A stretch of 64,000 nucleotides of DNA from Burkholderiales bacterium (GCA_016191525.1 JACPOK010000033.1:1-64000); one strand, 5' to 3'. Shown: positions 34,451-46,204, numbered from the stretch's first letter. The notes: generated by a model from the sequence alone, not told the origin. Numbers and translations are program-made.

Positions 34451-34699
34451 ATGCAATACACCGGTATTTTTGAAGCCAAGAACAACTTCTCGGCCCTGAT
34501 CGAGCAGGTGGAAAAGGGCGAGGAAGTCCGCATCACCCGGCACGGCAAGGAAGTGGTGCGCATGCTGCCGGTGCGGCGCAAGCCGGTCATCACCGACGAA
34601 CAGATCCAGCGCGAACTCGACCAGATGGATGCGTTGCACGCGGCCATCCGGCCCGGCCCCACCGTGCGCGAACTGCGCGACGAGGGCCGGCAGGAATGA
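34451..34699 (+). CDS. Type II antitoxin of the Phd/YefM family
   Basis: An 82-residue DNA-binding antitoxin. The N-terminal Phd fold (YTGIFEAKNNFSALIEQVEK, then GEEVRITRHGKEVVRMLPV) would dimerise and bind the upstream TCTGGCCAGA sites. The acidic, likely disordered C-terminus (about 48-82) would wrap the toxin. Its stop overlaps the toxin start by four bases (ATGA). No clear ribosome site is visible before the ATG because the fourth operator sits there, so repressor binding and translation initiation share the region. Confidence 0.88.
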   Translation: MQYTGIFEAKNNFSALIEQVEKGEEVRITRHGKEVVRMLPVRRKPVITDEQIQRELDQMDALHAAIRPGPTVRELRDEGRQE

Positions 34700-35130
34700 C
34701 CGCCTTCGTCCTGGATGCCTCCGTCACCGCCGCCTGGCTGCTGCCGGACGAGGCGACCGAGCACACGCGGCGCCTGTACACCCTGATCCGCCGCGACGAG
34801 GTAGAGCCGCAGGCCCCCAACCTCTGGCAATGGGAGTGCACCAACATCCTGGCCAATGGCGTGCGCCGTGGCCGCATTCCCAAGACCGCGGTCGAGGGCC
34901 TCTGGGGCGTGTTTGATGCGATCCGCCACCGGGTGGAATTGCACGAGCTCGCGCCGGCCCAGCACAAGGCGTCGCTGGCCGTCGCCATGGACGCGGGCCT
35001 GTCGGCCCATGACGCCGGCTACATGTGGCTGGCGCGCTCCCTTAACCTGCCGCTGGCCACCTTCGACAAGCGCCTCATCGACGCGGCACCGGCCTGCGGC
35101 GTCAAACTCCTGGACATCACCAGCCTCTAG
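34696..35130 (+). CDS. VapC-like PIN-domain ribonuclease toxin
   Basis: A 144-residue PIN-domain protein, predicted Mg-dependent endoribonuclease. The four acidic active-site residues are present: Asp7 (FVLDAS), Glu47 (ECTNIL), Asp106 (SAHDAGY) and Asp124 (ATFDKRL). Pairing with a Phd-type antitoxin is common for VapC. The stop is followed after 2 bases by guaA. The inserted pair now shares the guaB-guaA interval, and guaA may be transcribed partly from the toxin-antitoxin promoter. Confidence 0.9.
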   Translation: MTAFVLDASVTAAWLLPDEATEHTRRLYTLIRRDEVEPQAPNLWQWECTNILANGVRRGRIPKTAVEGLWGVFDAIRHRVELHELAPAQHKASLAVAMDAGLSAHDAGYMWLARSLNLPLATFDKRLIDAAPACGVKLLDITSL

Positions 35131-35132
35131 CC

Positions 35133-36746
35133 ATGCAACACCAGAAAATCCTCATCCTCGACTTCGGCTCCCAGGTCACGCAGCTGATCGCCCGCCGCGT
35201 GCGCGAAGCGCATGTGTTCTGCGAAGTGCACCCCTGCGACGTTTCCGACCAGTGGATCCGCGACTACGCGAAGGACGGCGCGCTCAAGGGCGTGATCCTT
35301 TCAGGCAGCCATGCCAGCGTGTACGAAGACACGACCGACAAGGCGCCGCAGGAGGTGTTTGAGCTGGGCGTGCCGGTGCTGGGCATCTGCTACGGCATGC
35401 AGACCATGGCGCACCAGCTGGGCGGCAAGGTGGAAGGCGGCCACAAGCGCGAATTCGGCTTTGCGGCGGTGCGCGCGCGCGGCCACACGGCCCTGCTCAA
35501 TGACATCGCCGACTTCACCACGCCCGAAGGCGAGGGCATGCTCAATGTCTGGATGAGCCATGGCGACAAGGTGACGGAGCTGCCGCCCGGCTTCAAGCTG
35601 ATGGCCTCCACCGAAAGCTGCCCGATCGCCGGCATGGCGGACGAGGCGCGCCGCTTCTATGCGGTGCAGTTCCACCCCGAAGTCACGCACACGCAACAGG
35701 GCAGGGCGATCCTGGAGCGCTTCGTCCTGGGCATCTGCGGGGTCAAACCCGACTGGGTGATGCGCGACCACGTGGCCGAGGCCGTGGCGAAGATCCGCGA
35801 GCAGGTGGGTGATGAGGAAGTCATCCTCGGCCTGTCCGGCGGCGTGGATTCCTCCGTGGCCGCGGCGCTGATCCACCGCGCGATCGGCGACCAGCTCACC
35901 TGCGTGTTCGTCGACCACGGCCTGCTGCGCCTGCACGAAGGCGACATGGTGATGGACATGTTCGTCGGCAAGCTGCACGCCAGGGTGATCCGCGTGGATG
36001 CCAGCGAGCTGTTCCTGGGCAAGCTCGCCGGCGTGAGCGAGCCCGAGGCCAAGCGCAAGATCATCGGCGGCGAATTCGTCACGGTGTTCAAGCAGGAAGC
36101 GGCCAGGCTCACGAGCGCCGGCGCGAAGGGGGCGAAATGGCTGGCCCAGGGCACGATTTACCCCGACGTGATCGAGTCCGGCGGCGCCAAAAGCAAGAAG
36201 GCCGTCACCATCAAGAGCCACCACAACGTGGGCGGTCTGCCCGAGCAGCTGGGCCTGAAGCTGCTGGAGCCGCTGCGCGACCTGTTCAAGGACGAGGTGC
36301 GCGAGCTGGGCGTGGCGCTGGGACTGCCGTCCGAGATGGTCTACCGCCACCCGTTCCCTGGCCCCGGCCTGGGCGTGCGCATCCTGGGCGAGGTGAAGAA
36401 GGAATACGCCGACCTGCTGCGCCGGGCCGACGCCATCTTCATCGAGGAGCTTCGCAATTTCCGCGATGAAGCCAGCGGCAAGAGCTGGTACGACCTCACC
36501 AGCCAGGCCTTCGCCGTGTTCCTGCCGGTCAAGAGCGTGGGCGTGATGGGCGACGGCCGCACCTACGACTACGTGGTGGCGCTGCGCGCCGTGCAGACCA
36601 GCGACTTCATGACGGCCGACTGGGCCGAATTGCCCTACGCCTTGCTCAAGAAGGTTTCCGGCCGCATCATCAACGAGGTGCGCGGCATCAACCGCGTCAC
36701 CTACGACGTCAGCAGCAAACCGCCCGCCACCATCGAATGGGAATAA
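35133..36746 (+). CDS. guaA: GMP synthase (glutamine-hydrolysing)
   Basis: A 537-residue enzyme amidating XMP to GMP. The N-terminal class I glutamine amidotransferase has nucleophile Cys86 (GICYGMQ) and the H-x-E pair in QFHPEVTHT. The ATP-pyrophosphatase domain has the P-loop [11 protein letters not shown], and the C-terminal dimerisation domain ends [19 protein letters not shown]. Start ATG 35133 is 2 bases after the toxin stop, with no separate promoter visible. Confidence 0.97.
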   Translation: MQHQKILILDFGSQVTQLIARRVREAHVFCEVHPCDVSDQWIRDYAKDGALKGVILSGSHASVYEDTTDKAPQEVFELGVPVLGICYGMQTMAHQLGGKVEGGHKREFGFAAVRARGHTALLNDIADFTTPEGEGMLNVWMSHGDKVTELPPGFKLMASTESCPIAGMADEARRFYAVQFHPEVTHTQQGRAILERFVLGICGVKPDWVMRDHVAEAVAKIREQVGDEEVILGLSGGVDSSVAAALIHRAIGDQLTCVFVDHGLLRLHEGDMVMDMFVGKLHARVIRVDASELFLGKLAGVSEPEAKRKIIGGEFVTVFKQEAARLTSAGAKGAKWLAQGTIYPDVIESGGAKSKKAVTIKSHHNVGGLPEQLGLKLLEPLRDLFKDEVRELGVALGLPSEMVYRHPFPGPGLGVRILGEVKKEYADLLRRADAIFIEELRNFRDEASGKSWYDLTSQAFAVFLPVKSVGVMGDGRTYDYVVALRAVQTSDFMTADWAELPYALLKKVSGRIINEVRGINRVTYDVSSKPPATIEWE

Positions 36747-36755
36747 TCAGGCCCC

Positions 36756-37373
36756 ATGTACCAGCCACCCCAATTCAAGAGCAACGACCGAGCCCTGGCG
36801 GCGGAAATCGTCCGCGCCAACCCGTTCGCCAGCCTGGTCTCCACCGATGACGCCGGCCTGCCCTATGTGACGCACCTGCCCCTGCACCTGGAACAGCAGG
36901 GCGAGGGCTGGGTGCTGTGGGGCCACTGCGCCAAGCCCAACCCGCACTGGCGCTACCTGCAGGCGCGGCCGAAGGCGCTGGTGACCTTCCTGGGGCCGCA
37001 CGCCTACCTGTCGCCCAAGGTCTACCCCGACCTGGCCCGGGTTCCCAGCTGGAACTACCTGGCGGTTCATTGCACCGTGGAAGCCCGGCTGGTGGAAGAG
37101 CCGGCGGCCAAGGATCGGCTCCTCAAGAAACTGATCGGCGACCACGAGCCGCCCTATGCGCAGCAATGGCGCGACCTGGGCGAGGAGTTCCAGCACAAGA
37201 TGCTGGCCGGCATCGTGGGCTTCGAGCTGCAGGTGGCCGAGGTGCAGTGCAAGATCAAGATCAACCAGCACCGCCCGGAGTCGCACGCCGCGCTGAAGGC
37301 CGCGTACGCGGCCGGCAACGAGGACGAGCGGCAACTGGCCGCCTGGATGGACCGTCTGGGACTGGGAGGCTGA
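36756..37373 (+). CDS. PaiB-like FMN-binding protein
   Basis: A 205-residue split-barrel protein of the PaiB family. It begins MYQPPQFKSNDRALAAEIVR, with NPFASLVSTD and the conserved TFLGPHAYLSPKVYP and PSWNYLAVHCTV. Bacillus PaiB is called a negative regulator of sporulation and protease genes, but most members are simply FMN/heme-binding proteins of unknown role. It starts 9 bases after guaA and may share its transcript. Confidence 0.88.
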   Translation: MYQPPQFKSNDRALAAEIVRANPFASLVSTDDAGLPYVTHLPLHLEQQGEGWVLWGHCAKPNPHWRYLQARPKALVTFLGPHAYLSPKVYPDLARVPSWNYLAVHCTVEARLVEEPAAKDRLLKKLIGDHEPPYAQQWRDLGEEFQHKMLAGIVGFELQVAEVQCKIKINQHRPESHAALKAAYAAGNEDERQLAAWMDRLGLGG

Positions 37374-37374
37374 T

Positions 37375-37608
37375 ATGCGAGCAGTGTTCGGTGTGTTGAG
37401 CCTGTTGCTCGTGGTCGCCGTGATCGGCGTGCTGGCCAAAAAGCAGCTGGGCTCGCTGGCCGGCCCGCCCGCCTTGCCGGCCGTGCCCGGCGCGCCCGCG
37501 GCCACCGCAACCGCGCCACCGGCCACGCCGCAGCAGCAGGTGCAGCAGTTCCAGCAGGCGGTGCAGGGCATGCAGCAGGCCCGGCCCATGCCGGACGATA
37601 CGAAGTAA
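37375..37608 (+). CDS. Small single-pass membrane protein
   Basis: A 77-residue protein. One hydrophobic helix (residues 4-21, VFGVLSLLLVVAVIGVLA) is followed by KK, a Pro/Ala-rich stretch and a Gln-rich segment (QQQVQQFQQAVQGMQQ). It starts one base after the preceding stop. No family recognised; similar short membrane proteins accompany this locus type only as hypothetical genes. Confidence 0.65.
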   Translation: MRAVFGVLSLLLVVAVIGVLAKKQLGSLAGPPALPAVPGAPAATATAPPATPQQQVQQFQQAVQGMQQARPMPDDTK

Positions 37609-37612
37609 AAAC

Positions 37613-39951
<2,339 letters not shown>

Positions 39952-39975
39952 CGTGGCGGCGGGTGGCCGCGAAGG

Positions 39976-40320
39976 CTAGCCGACGAGGGGGCTGGGGCGG
40001 GTGCCCAGGCCGCTGGGCAGCAGGCCGTGGAACAGCGTGCTGATGGTTGCGATCTTTTCGCGGGCGGCCATCTCGCCGTGCATGGCGGCCAGCGCGGCCA
40101 TCAGATCGCCACGCAGGTACCACAGGGCCTGGATGTCGTTGGCGTAGCGGATTCGCCGGGTGATCTGCGGGAAATGCTTGGGCCCGGCTTCGCCCATGAC
40201 CGACAGCATCGCTTCCCGGATGTCTTCCGTGCCGCTTTCCAGGATGGAATCGGACGGCGGGACCGGGTTGCCGAGCAAGCCGTAAATGCTGCTCCTGAGA
40301 TTAGGTTTAAGCCAACGCAT
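39976..40320 (-). CDS. Conserved-looking hypothetical protein
   Basis: A 114-residue soluble protein starting MRWLKPNLRSSIYGLLGNPV, with IREAMLSVMGE and a long amphipathic C-terminal region (WYLRGDLMAALAAMHGEMAA). ATG 40320 is chosen because a longer frame would begin in AT-rich text with no family features. Function not recognised. It is convergent with the LD-carboxypeptidase gene. Confidence 0.6.
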   Translation of the reverse strand: MRWLKPNLRSSIYGLLGNPVPPSDSILESGTEDIREAMLSVMGEAGPKHFPQITRRIRYANDIQALWYLRGDLMAALAAMHGEMAAREKIATISTLFHGLLPSGLGTRPSPLVG

Positions 40321-40615
40321 GAGTCTTTTTTGTCTCCGAAGAGGCCAAATGGGTAATGTGTATTGACAAGGTATGTCGATCATCCCCAAAGAGCAAGTCG
40401 AAGCTGTGACGGAGTTAACGGAAAACAACGAGCAAAATCAATAAGTTGGTAACGAAACGTGAGGTTGTTTCTAATTGTGTGGGTTGTCTAGGCCTTTGGT
40501 TCAAAACCCGGCAGTGGGCTCCGCATTTCGCGGCAGCAAGTGAAAAAGCTGTAAAGCAGTTCGCAACTTTGCCTTGCTCTACACTGCGATCAAATCCACA
40601 CCGAGACCCCGGGGC
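40321..40615. other. 295-base intergenic region between divergent genes
   Basis: It lies between the hypothetical minus-strand gene and the cyclase gene. It is distinctly less GC-rich than its surroundings, as promoter regions are here. A TTGACA (40363-40368) lacks a partner -10 at the right distance. No RNA gene, repeat or terminator was recognised. Confidence 0.5.
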
Positions 40616-41554
40616 ATGAGTGCCAGTACCACCGTCGTTTTTGCCGACCTGACCGGCAGCACGGGCGTCTTCGAGGCGCTGGGCAATGTCATGGCGACAC
40701 AGGTTGTCACCGAGGCCACCCAATTCATCAGCCAGGTTTGCCAGTCCCACCGCGGCCGCACCGTCAAGACCCTGGGCGACGGGGTGCTGGTGCTGTTTCC
40801 CGACGGCCCGGCGGCGGTCGCAGCCATGGTGTCCCTGCAGCGCAAGCATGCGGCGCGCATCCAGGCCCAGCCGGAGCGCCTGCGGATGCACATGCAGGTG
40901 GGCGCCGCGTGCGGCGAAATCGTCGAGGTGGACGGCGACTGCTACGGCGACGCGGTGAACATCGCCTCGCGGCTGTCGGACCTGTCCGGCCCCGAGGAAA
41001 TCTGGGCCACGGACACGGTAATCGAGCAGATTTCCGCCCCCACGCGGGGCGTGCGTTTCCGCAGCCTGGGGCCCATTGCCATCCGCGGCAAGCAGCAGGC
41101 CCGGGTGGTGTTCCGGGTGATCTGGCAGGAGGAAGCCCTGTCCGAGCTGATGACGGCGCCGGCGGAGCTGTCGATGCTGGTGCGGCCGCAGGAGTCTCGG
41201 CCCGGCCAGATCGAGCTGGCCTGGCTGGACATGAACCTGAGCTTCAAGTCACCCGACTGCCCGGTGCAGCTGGGCCGCGCGGATGAGGCGGACTTCACCG
41301 TCAGCGACCAGCGGGTATCGCGCCTGCACGCCCGCATCGACTGGAACAACGGCAACTTCGTGCTGTCCGACCTCAGCAGCTACGGCACCTGGGTGCGCTT
41401 TGCGGAGGATGAGACCGAGTTGCCGCTGCGCCGCGGCGAATGCGTGCTGCACGGGGCGGGCGAGATCGCGCTGGGTGCCTCGTTCAGCGATTTCACCGTG
41501 CCGACGGTGAGCTTCAATATCTCCGGGCCGGGACGCTCCGGTCCGCCGCGCTAG
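40616..41554 (+). CDS. Class III adenylate cyclase with FHA domain
   Basis: A 312-residue cytoplasmic protein. The N-terminal cyclase homology domain (about 5-165) has both metal aspartates (Asp11 in VFADLTGST, Asp55 in KTLGDGVLVLF), the Lys and Asp typical of ATP selectivity (VKTLGDG; DCYGDAVN), and the transition-state Asn/Arg in VNIASRL. Residues about 220-295 are an FHA phosphothreonine-binding domain (LGRADEADFTVSDQRVSRLH; SDLSSYGTWV). Catalysis is therefore expected to respond to a phosphorylated partner. No Ser/Thr kinase gene is in the window. It is convergent with the DUF72 gene, sharing CTAG at 41551-41554. Confidence 0.9.
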   Translation: MSASTTVVFADLTGSTGVFEALGNVMATQVVTEATQFISQVCQSHRGRTVKTLGDGVLVLFPDGPAAVAAMVSLQRKHAARIQAQPERLRMHMQVGAACGEIVEVDGDCYGDAVNIASRLSDLSGPEEIWATDTVIEQISAPTRGVRFRSLGPIAIRGKQQARVVFRVIWQEEALSELMTAPAELSMLVRPQESRPGQIELAWLDMNLSFKSPDCPVQLGRADEADFTVSDQRVSRLHARIDWNNGNFVLSDLSSYGTWVRFAEDETELPLRRGECVLHGAGEIALGASFSDFTVPTVSFNISGPGRSGPPR

Positions 41555-42582
41555 GCCCGGGTGCTTTCCAGCACCGCCTTTGCCAGCTCCGCCACCGACA
41601 GGGGCGCGCAGCCTTCCGCCTTGTTGTTGACCGTGACGTAGGCGTTCATTCCGGCGCCGACGGTGCCGGCAATCACCCGGGCCAAGGCGTTGCGCGTGGC
41701 GAGGTCGGGGTCCACCAGCTTGTCGAAGGGCTCGTACAGGCCCTTGGCTCCCTCATAGCCGTACGAGCCGTGCTTGCGGTGCAGGCTCCAGCGGCAGACC
41801 AGGGGCGCGGGCCACAGGGCCCGCAGCAGGGGCAGCTGGTCCTCGATTGGCGGCATTTTGGCGTGCAGGCCCAGGCAATAGGTCGCGCCCGCGTTCTTCA
41901 GCACGGCCGCGAAGGCCGGTGTCAGGAACTCGGGGTTGCGCACCTCGACCGCGATGACGCCGTCGGGCGCGGCCGGCCGCAATGGCGGCAAAGCCGCCAG
42001 CATCGCGGCCAGCCGCTCCAGCACCTCAGGCATGCGTGCCAGCCAGCTGGCCGGCAGGGGGCTCAACTGGAACACCAGGGCACCGGTCTTGTCCGCCAGG
42101 CCTTCCAGCGCCGGCTGGACGAATTCCTGGACGGCCAGCGCCGGGCTGAGGAAGGACGGGTTGGGCTGCAGGCCTTGGCCATCCTTGCCGCGCACCATGG
42201 CGTCGGCAACCAGGCTGGCCGCCTTGACCACAAAGCGGAAGCCGTCCGGAACCTGGGCCGCATAGGCGGCGTACTGGCTGGCCGTCAGCGGCTGGTAGAA
42301 GCCCCGGTCCAGGCTGACGGTTCGCAGCAAGGGGTGCTGGCCATAGGCGGCCAGACCCTTGCGTGCCAGGCTGGATTCGCCGTGCTCGCCAGCCCAGACC
42401 AGGCCAGCCCAGCCGGGAAAACTCCAGGACGAGGTGCCAAGGTGCAGTTGTTTTGACAGCTGCGAAGCGAGGCGAACGTTGTCGGGGTCCGGCGCTGCCG
42501 CAGCGACCTCGGCCTTGCGTGGGCGGCGGGGCGCTGCCTCGGGTGGGGCCTTATCGGGAGAAGGCTCGCCGAACAGATCCAT
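41551..42582 (-). CDS. DUF72 family protein
   Basis: A 343-residue TIM-barrel-like protein of the DUF72 (YecE) family. It shows LHLGTSSWSFPGW near residue 47, the conserved FYQPLTASQYAAYAAQVPD and FRFVVKA, then VEVRNPEF and later VTVNNKAEGCAPLSV. The Pro/Ala-rich N-terminal 40 residues are extra to the domain. The biochemical role is unknown. An AT-rich dyad lies upstream of its start at 42606-42652. No clear ribosome site is seen. Confidence 0.88.
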   Translation of the reverse strand: MDLFGEPSPDKAPPEAAPRRPRKAEVAAAAPDPDNVRLASQLSKQLHLGTSSWSFPGWAGLVWAGEHGESSLARKGLAAYGQHPLLRTVSLDRGFYQPLTASQYAAYAAQVPDGFRFVVKAASLVADAMVRGKDGQGLQPNPSFLSPALAVQEFVQPALEGLADKTGALVFQLSPLPASWLARMPEVLERLAAMLAALPPLRPAAPDGVIAVEVRNPEFLTPAFAAVLKNAGATYCLGLHAKMPPIEDQLPLLRALWPAPLVCRWSLHRKHGSYGYEGAKGLYEPFDKLVDPDLATRNALARVIAGTVGAGMNAYVTVNNKAEGCAPLSVAELAKAVLESTRA

Positions 42583-42605
42583 GTGTTGCTGGAAGCGCTT
42601 GGCCG

Positions 42606-42652
42606 GTTATTTTAGTATTTAACATAATATACATCGTATAAAATATACTAGG
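42606..42652 (-). promoter_or_regulatory. AT-rich dyad region upstream of the DUF72 gene
   Basis: About 45 bases are almost all A/T in a strongly GC-rich neighbourhood. A perfect inverted repeat TATAC-ATC-GTATA sits at 42628-42640, and outer TAGTAT/ATACTA arms at 42613-42618 and 42645-42650. Several overlapping -10-like hexamers exist on the minus strand. Probably a promoter with an operator. Confidence 0.45.
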
Positions 42653-42672
42653 CGCCCACCACAGGTCGCCAA

Positions 42673-43335
42673 TCACCATTTCCCCTTGGGCTGGCGGGCC
42701 CGCATCGAGGCGGCAATCAGCTCCGCCGAGTCCTTGCGGCCGGCCCGCTGCGCGAAGTCGATCGCCGTCAGGCCCAGCTGGTTCTTCAGGCTGGCATCGG
42801 CGCCGGCTTCCAGCAGCAGCTTCACGGCCTCGGGCGAGCCGTACTGGGCCGCCATCATCAGCGGCGTCGATCCGTTCGGCGACTCGGCGTCGATGTAGGC
42901 ATGGTTTTCCAGCAGCAGATCGATGATGGCCAGGTGCCCATTGGTCGCGGCGTAATGCAGCGGCGTCCAGCCGGTCTTGTTGACGTCCGCACCCCGGGCG
43001 ACCAGTTTGCGGGCCAGGTCCAGGTGGCCCTTGAGCGCCGCGATCATCAGCGGGCTTTCGTCCTGCGGCGTGCGCGATTCCACGTCGGTCTTGGGCCAGT
43101 TGATCAAGGCTTCCGCCACCTTGGGCGCCGGTTCGCGCACCGCCAGGAACAGGCCGTGCAGGCCCTGGGGGTTGCGGGTATTGGGATCGAACCCGCGCCT
43201 GAGCAGGCTGGTGATCTCGCCCGGGTTGTCGCGGATGATGGCGGTGAAGAAGTCTTCGTAGGAGCCCGCTTCGGCCATTCCGGTAAATGCAATGGCACCA
43301 ATAAGATACAGCAGCTTATTAAAGTAAATTCTCAT
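42673..43335 (-). CDS. Exported ankyrin-repeat protein
   Basis: A 220-residue protein. A hydrophobic N-terminus ([14 protein letters not shown]) is likely a signal peptide. About five ankyrin repeats follow, with canonical units such as [20 protein letters not shown] and [20 protein letters not shown]. Ankyrin proteins mediate protein contacts, and periplasmic ones have been tied to stress defence. Its ATG overlaps the tatD stop by four bases (ATGA), so it is translated as the last gene of the tatD cluster. Confidence 0.88.
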   Translation of the reverse strand: MRIYFNKLLYLIGAIAFTGMAEAGSYEDFFTAIIRDNPGEITSLLRRGFDPNTRNPQGLHGLFLAVREPAPKVAEALINWPKTDVESRTPQDESPLMIAALKGHLDLARKLVARGADVNKTGWTPLHYAATNGHLAIIDLLLENHAYIDAESPNGSTPLMMAAQYGSPEAVKLLLEAGADASLKNQLGLTAIDFAQRAGRKDSAELIAASMRARQPKGKW

Positions 43336-44138
43336 AAAGAAACGGCGCTGAACAGCCGCTCGAAATTGGCACTGGTGAGCTCGGCCACGGCCTCCACCGG
43401 CAGCCTGCGGATGTCCGCGATCTGCCGGGCCACATAGGGCACGTACGACGGGTTGTTGGTCTTGCCGCGGTACGGTACGGGCGCCAGGTAGGGGCTGTCG
43501 GTCTCGATCAGCAGCCGGTCCAGCGGCACAAACGCCGCCACGTCGCGCAGGTCCTGGGCGCTCTTGAAGGTCAGGATGCCCGAGAACGAGATGTAGAAGC
43601 CCAGGTCCAGCGCCGCCCGGGCCACTTCGGCGGTTTCGGTGAAACAGTGAAAGACGCCCCCGGCCGCACCGGCCGAGCCGTCCTCGCCCTCCTCCTTGAG
43701 GATGGCGATTGTGTCGTCCGAAGCCGCGCGGGTATGGATCACCAGCGGCTTGGCTACCTGCCGGGCGGCGTGGATATGGGTGCGGAACCGGTCGCGCTGC
43801 CACTCCATGTCGGCCACCGTGCGTCCGCCCTTGCGCTCGTCCATCTGGTAGTAGTCCAGCCCGGTCTCGCCGATGGCCACCACCCGCGGGCGAGCCGAGC
43901 GGTCCAGCAGGTCCCGCAGGCTGGGCTCGGTCACGCCTTCGTTGTCGGGGTGCACGCCCACGCTGGCCCAGAAGTTGTCGAACCGCATCGCCAGCTCATG
44001 GACGGCGTCGAACTCTTCCAGGGTGGTGCAGATGCAAAGGGCCCGGTCAACCTGGGCCGCAGCCATGGCCTCCCGGATCTCTGGCAGGCGGGCCGCCAGT
44101 TCGGGAAAGGTCAGGTGGCAGTGGGAGTCTACAAACAT
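43332..44138 (-). CDS. TatD family metal-dependent hydrolase (YcfH-like)
   Basis: A 268-residue TIM-barrel hydrolase, predicted Mg/Zn-dependent DNase. The metal-binding motif is [11 protein letters not shown]; later ligands lie in [21 protein letters not shown] and [15 protein letters not shown]. It belongs to the tmk-holB-pilZ-tatD order seen in many proteobacteria, corresponding to the ycfH position in E. coli. A palindromic repeat separates it from pilZ. Confidence 0.93.
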   Translation of the reverse strand: MFVDSHCHLTFPELAARLPEIREAMAAAQVDRALCICTTLEEFDAVHELAMRFDNFWASVGVHPDNEGVTEPSLRDLLDRSARPRVVAIGETGLDYYQMDERKGGRTVADMEWQRDRFRTHIHAARQVAKPLVIHTRAASDDTIAILKEEGEDGSAGAAGGVFHCFTETAEVARAALDLGFYISFSGILTFKSAQDLRDVAAFVPLDRLLIETDSPYLAPVPYRGKTNNPSYVPYVARQIADIRRLPVEAVAELTSANFERLFSAVSL

Positions 44139-44157
44139 GGTTCAGCAGTGAAAACAG

Positions 44158-44205
44158 GCTGCGGCCCGCGCCCAACAAGCATGGGCAGCTACAAAAATTG
44201 TAGCA
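44158..44205 (-). repeat. Interspersed palindromic element between tatD and pilZ
   Basis: The plus strand reads GCTGCGGCCCGCGCCCAACA, then AGCATGGGCAGC, TACAAAAATTGTAGCA. The GCTACAAAAATTGTAGC hairpin is perfect. It ends one base from the pilZ stop codon (plus-strand TCA 44207-44209). Confidence 0.65.
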
Positions 44206-44206
44206 A

Positions 44207-44569
44207 TCAGATCGTCTGCGTGGGCCGCTCGGAAGCCAGGTGGCCGCCCAGGATTTCTTCGATCTTGATCTTCAGCAGGCGGGACTTTTCGTCCGAGGGA
44301 AAGCGGATGCCCACGCCCTGCGTGCGGTTGGCGGCGGCCCGGGCCGGCGTGACCCACGCGACCTTGCCGGCTACCGGGTAGCGCTGCGGATCGTCCGGCA
44401 GCGACAGCAGCACGTACACGTCGTCGCCCAGCTTGTAGTCCCGCGTAGTGGGGATGAAGACCCCGCCGTCGTTGAACAGCGGGATGTAGGCCGCGTACAG
44501 GGCCGCCTTTTCCTTGATCGCGAGCTGGATGACGCTGGGGCGGGGGGTGGTCGGGGAGGGATTGCTCAT
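44207..44569 (-). CDS. pilZ: PilZ domain protein
   Basis: A 120-residue protein with the short PilZ fold (IQLAIKEKAALYAAYIPLF; GGVFIPTTRDYKLGDDVYVL; GKVAWVTPA; GVGIRFP). The N-terminal RxxxR c-di-GMP motif is absent, as in the founding Pseudomonas PilZ, which acts in type IV pilus assembly through protein contacts. The position between holB and tatD matches that protein's locus. Confidence 0.9.
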   Translation of the reverse strand: MSNPSPTTPRPSVIQLAIKEKAALYAAYIPLFNDGGVFIPTTRDYKLGDDVYVLLSLPDDPQRYPVAGKVAWVTPARAAANRTQGVGIRFPSDEKSRLLKIKIEEILGGHLASERPTQTI

Positions 44570-44576
44570 GGGCGGC

Positions 44577-45572
44577 TCAAGGCCTTGAGTTTAGGGCGAT
44601 CCGGGCCTGGCTCACAAGCGCTTCCAGCATCAGCCCCGGGTTGAAGGGGTGCTCAACCGTGCGGGCGGCACGCGCCAGCTCGCGCGACCATTCGGTCAAC
44701 GCCACGATCGACCGGGCGGCGGGCAAGCCCGCAGCGTCAAAAAAGCGCGGCGCCGCGCCGGCATGGATGGCCAGCAGGTCGTGGCAGAGCTTTTGCAGCG
44801 CGTCCACCGCCTGGGCCGGGCTCCAGCCGGCGATGGCCGTTGCGTCGCCATTGGCCACGGCCCGGGGCAGCAGCGACCAGACCTTCGCATCGCGGCCGGC
44901 CTGGGAATACTGCAGGGCGTCCTCGGGCCGGCCACCGGCGGCGCGCAGAAGCGCCGGCGCATCGCCGGCCTTGATTCCCTGGGCTTCCAGCCAGGCCAGG
45001 CTTTGCGGCTCACCGGGCCAGTCCATGGTGTGGCCCAGACACCGGCTGCGGATGGTGGGCAGCAATTGATATGCGGCTTCGCTGGCCAATACGAATTTCA
45101 CGTCGCCGGGCGGCTCCTCCAGCGTCTTGAGCAGGGTGTTGGCGGTGACGTTGTTCATCCGCTCCGCCGGGTACACCAGCACGGCCTTGCCCCGGCCGCG
45201 CGCGCTGGTGCGCTGGGCGAATTCCACCGCGTCGCGCATCGCCTCGACCCGTATCTCCTTGCTGGGCTTGCGCTTCTTGTCGTCAATGTCGGACTGGGCC
45301 TTTTCCGACAACGGCCAGCCCAGCTCCAGCATCACTGTCTCGGGCATCAGGGCGCAAAGGTCGGCATGGGTGCGCACCTCGATGGCGTGGCAACTGCCGC
45401 ACTTGCCGCAGGCGCCCTCCCCGGTCGGCGCATCGCACAGCCAGGCCCGCGCCAGTTCCAGCGCCAGGCTGTACTGGCCCAGGCCCGAGGGCCCCTGCAG
45501 CAGCCAGGCGTGGCCGCGCTGCGCCAGCAGGCGGCGGGTCTGCGCCGCGATCCAGGGTGCGTGTGTGCTCAT
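44577..45572 (-). CDS. holB: DNA polymerase III subunit delta'
   Basis: A 331-residue clamp-loader subunit. The AAA-like N-terminus has [15 protein letters not shown], where Gln replaces the P-loop Lys, in keeping with delta' not hydrolysing ATP. Zinc-type cysteines occur in [16 protein letters not shown], and [19 protein letters not shown] with SRC is the sensor and arginine region. Start ATG 45572 overlaps the tmk stop (ATGA); ATG 45581 is an alternative. Confidence 0.93.
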   Translation of the reverse strand: MSTHAPWIAAQTRRLLAQRGHAWLLQGPSGLGQYSLALELARAWLCDAPTGEGACGKCGSCHAIEVRTHADLCALMPETVMLELGWPLSEKAQSDIDDKKRKPSKEIRVEAMRDAVEFAQRTSARGRGKAVLVYPAERMNNVTANTLLKTLEEPPGDVKFVLASEAAYQLLPTIRSRCLGHTMDWPGEPQSLAWLEAQGIKAGDAPALLRAAGGRPEDALQYSQAGRDAKVWSLLPRAVANGDATAIAGWSPAQAVDALQKLCHDLLAIHAGAAPRFFDAAGLPAARSIVALTEWSRELARAARTVEHPFNPGLMLEALVSQARIALNSRP

Positions 45573-46204
45573 GCCAGCCATCCCTTGGCGCGCAGCGCCT
45601 GCAGCACCGCCTGGCCGACTGCATCGCGCGACTGGGCCGCGTCGATGCGGAAAAAACGCGCGGGTTGCTGCGCAAGCCGTGCCGCATAGCCGCCGGCCAC
45701 GCGGCGGAAAAATTCCACCGGCTGCGCCTCGAACTTGTCGGGCAGCCGGGCCCCGGCCAGCCGTTGGGCAGCGGTCTCGGGCGCCAGGTCGAACCACAGG
45801 GTCAGGTCGGGCTGGCGGATGCCGCCGCCGGGCAGGCCCTGGACCCAGCGCTCCAGCTGGCCCAGCACCGCCAGGTCGAAGCCGCGGCCGGCGCCCTGGT
45901 AGGCGAAGGTGGCGTCGGTGAACCGGTCGCACAGCACCACCTTGCCCGCGGCCAGCGCGGGCTCGATGACCTGCTGCAGGTGGTCGCGCCGGGCGGCGAA
46001 CATCAGCAGAGCCTCGGCCAGCGGGTCCATCGCGTCGTTCAGGACCAGGGCGCGCAGCTTCTCGGCCAAAGGGGTGCCGCCGGGTTCGCGCGTCAGCGCC
46101 ACCTCGCGGCCGCCGGTGTGGAATGCCGCGGCCAGGGCGTCGATGTGGCTGGACTTGCCGGCCCCGTCTATGCCCTCGAAAGTGATGAAAAGGCCCTGGT
46201 TCAT
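45569..46204 (-). CDS. tmk: Thymidylate kinase
   Basis: A 211-residue enzyme phosphorylating dTMP to dTDP. It has the P-loop [11 protein letters not shown], the [13 protein letters not shown] motif, DRF ([17 protein letters not shown]), and the LID region. The ATG overlaps the end of mltG by four bases. It is the second gene of mltG-tmk-holB-pilZ-tatD. Confidence 0.96.
   Translation of the reverse strand: MNQGLFITFEGIDGAGKSSHIDALAAAFHTGGREVALTREPGGTPLAEKLRALVLNDAMDPLAEALLMFAARRDHLQQVIEPALAAGKVVLCDRFTDATFAYQGAGRGFDLAVLGQLERWVQGLPGGGIRQPDLTLWFDLAPETAAQRLAGARLPDKFEAQPVEFFRRVAGGYAARLAQQPARFFRIDAAQSRDAVGQAVLQALRAKGWLA

Noticed and set aside
40363..40368. TTGACA as a cyclase promoter -35
   Set aside because: No acceptable -10 within 16-18 bases downstream.
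44577..45572. HolB P-loop with Gln for Lys as a defect
   Set aside because: Delta' subunits commonly do not hydrolyse ATP, so a degenerate P-loop is normal for the family.
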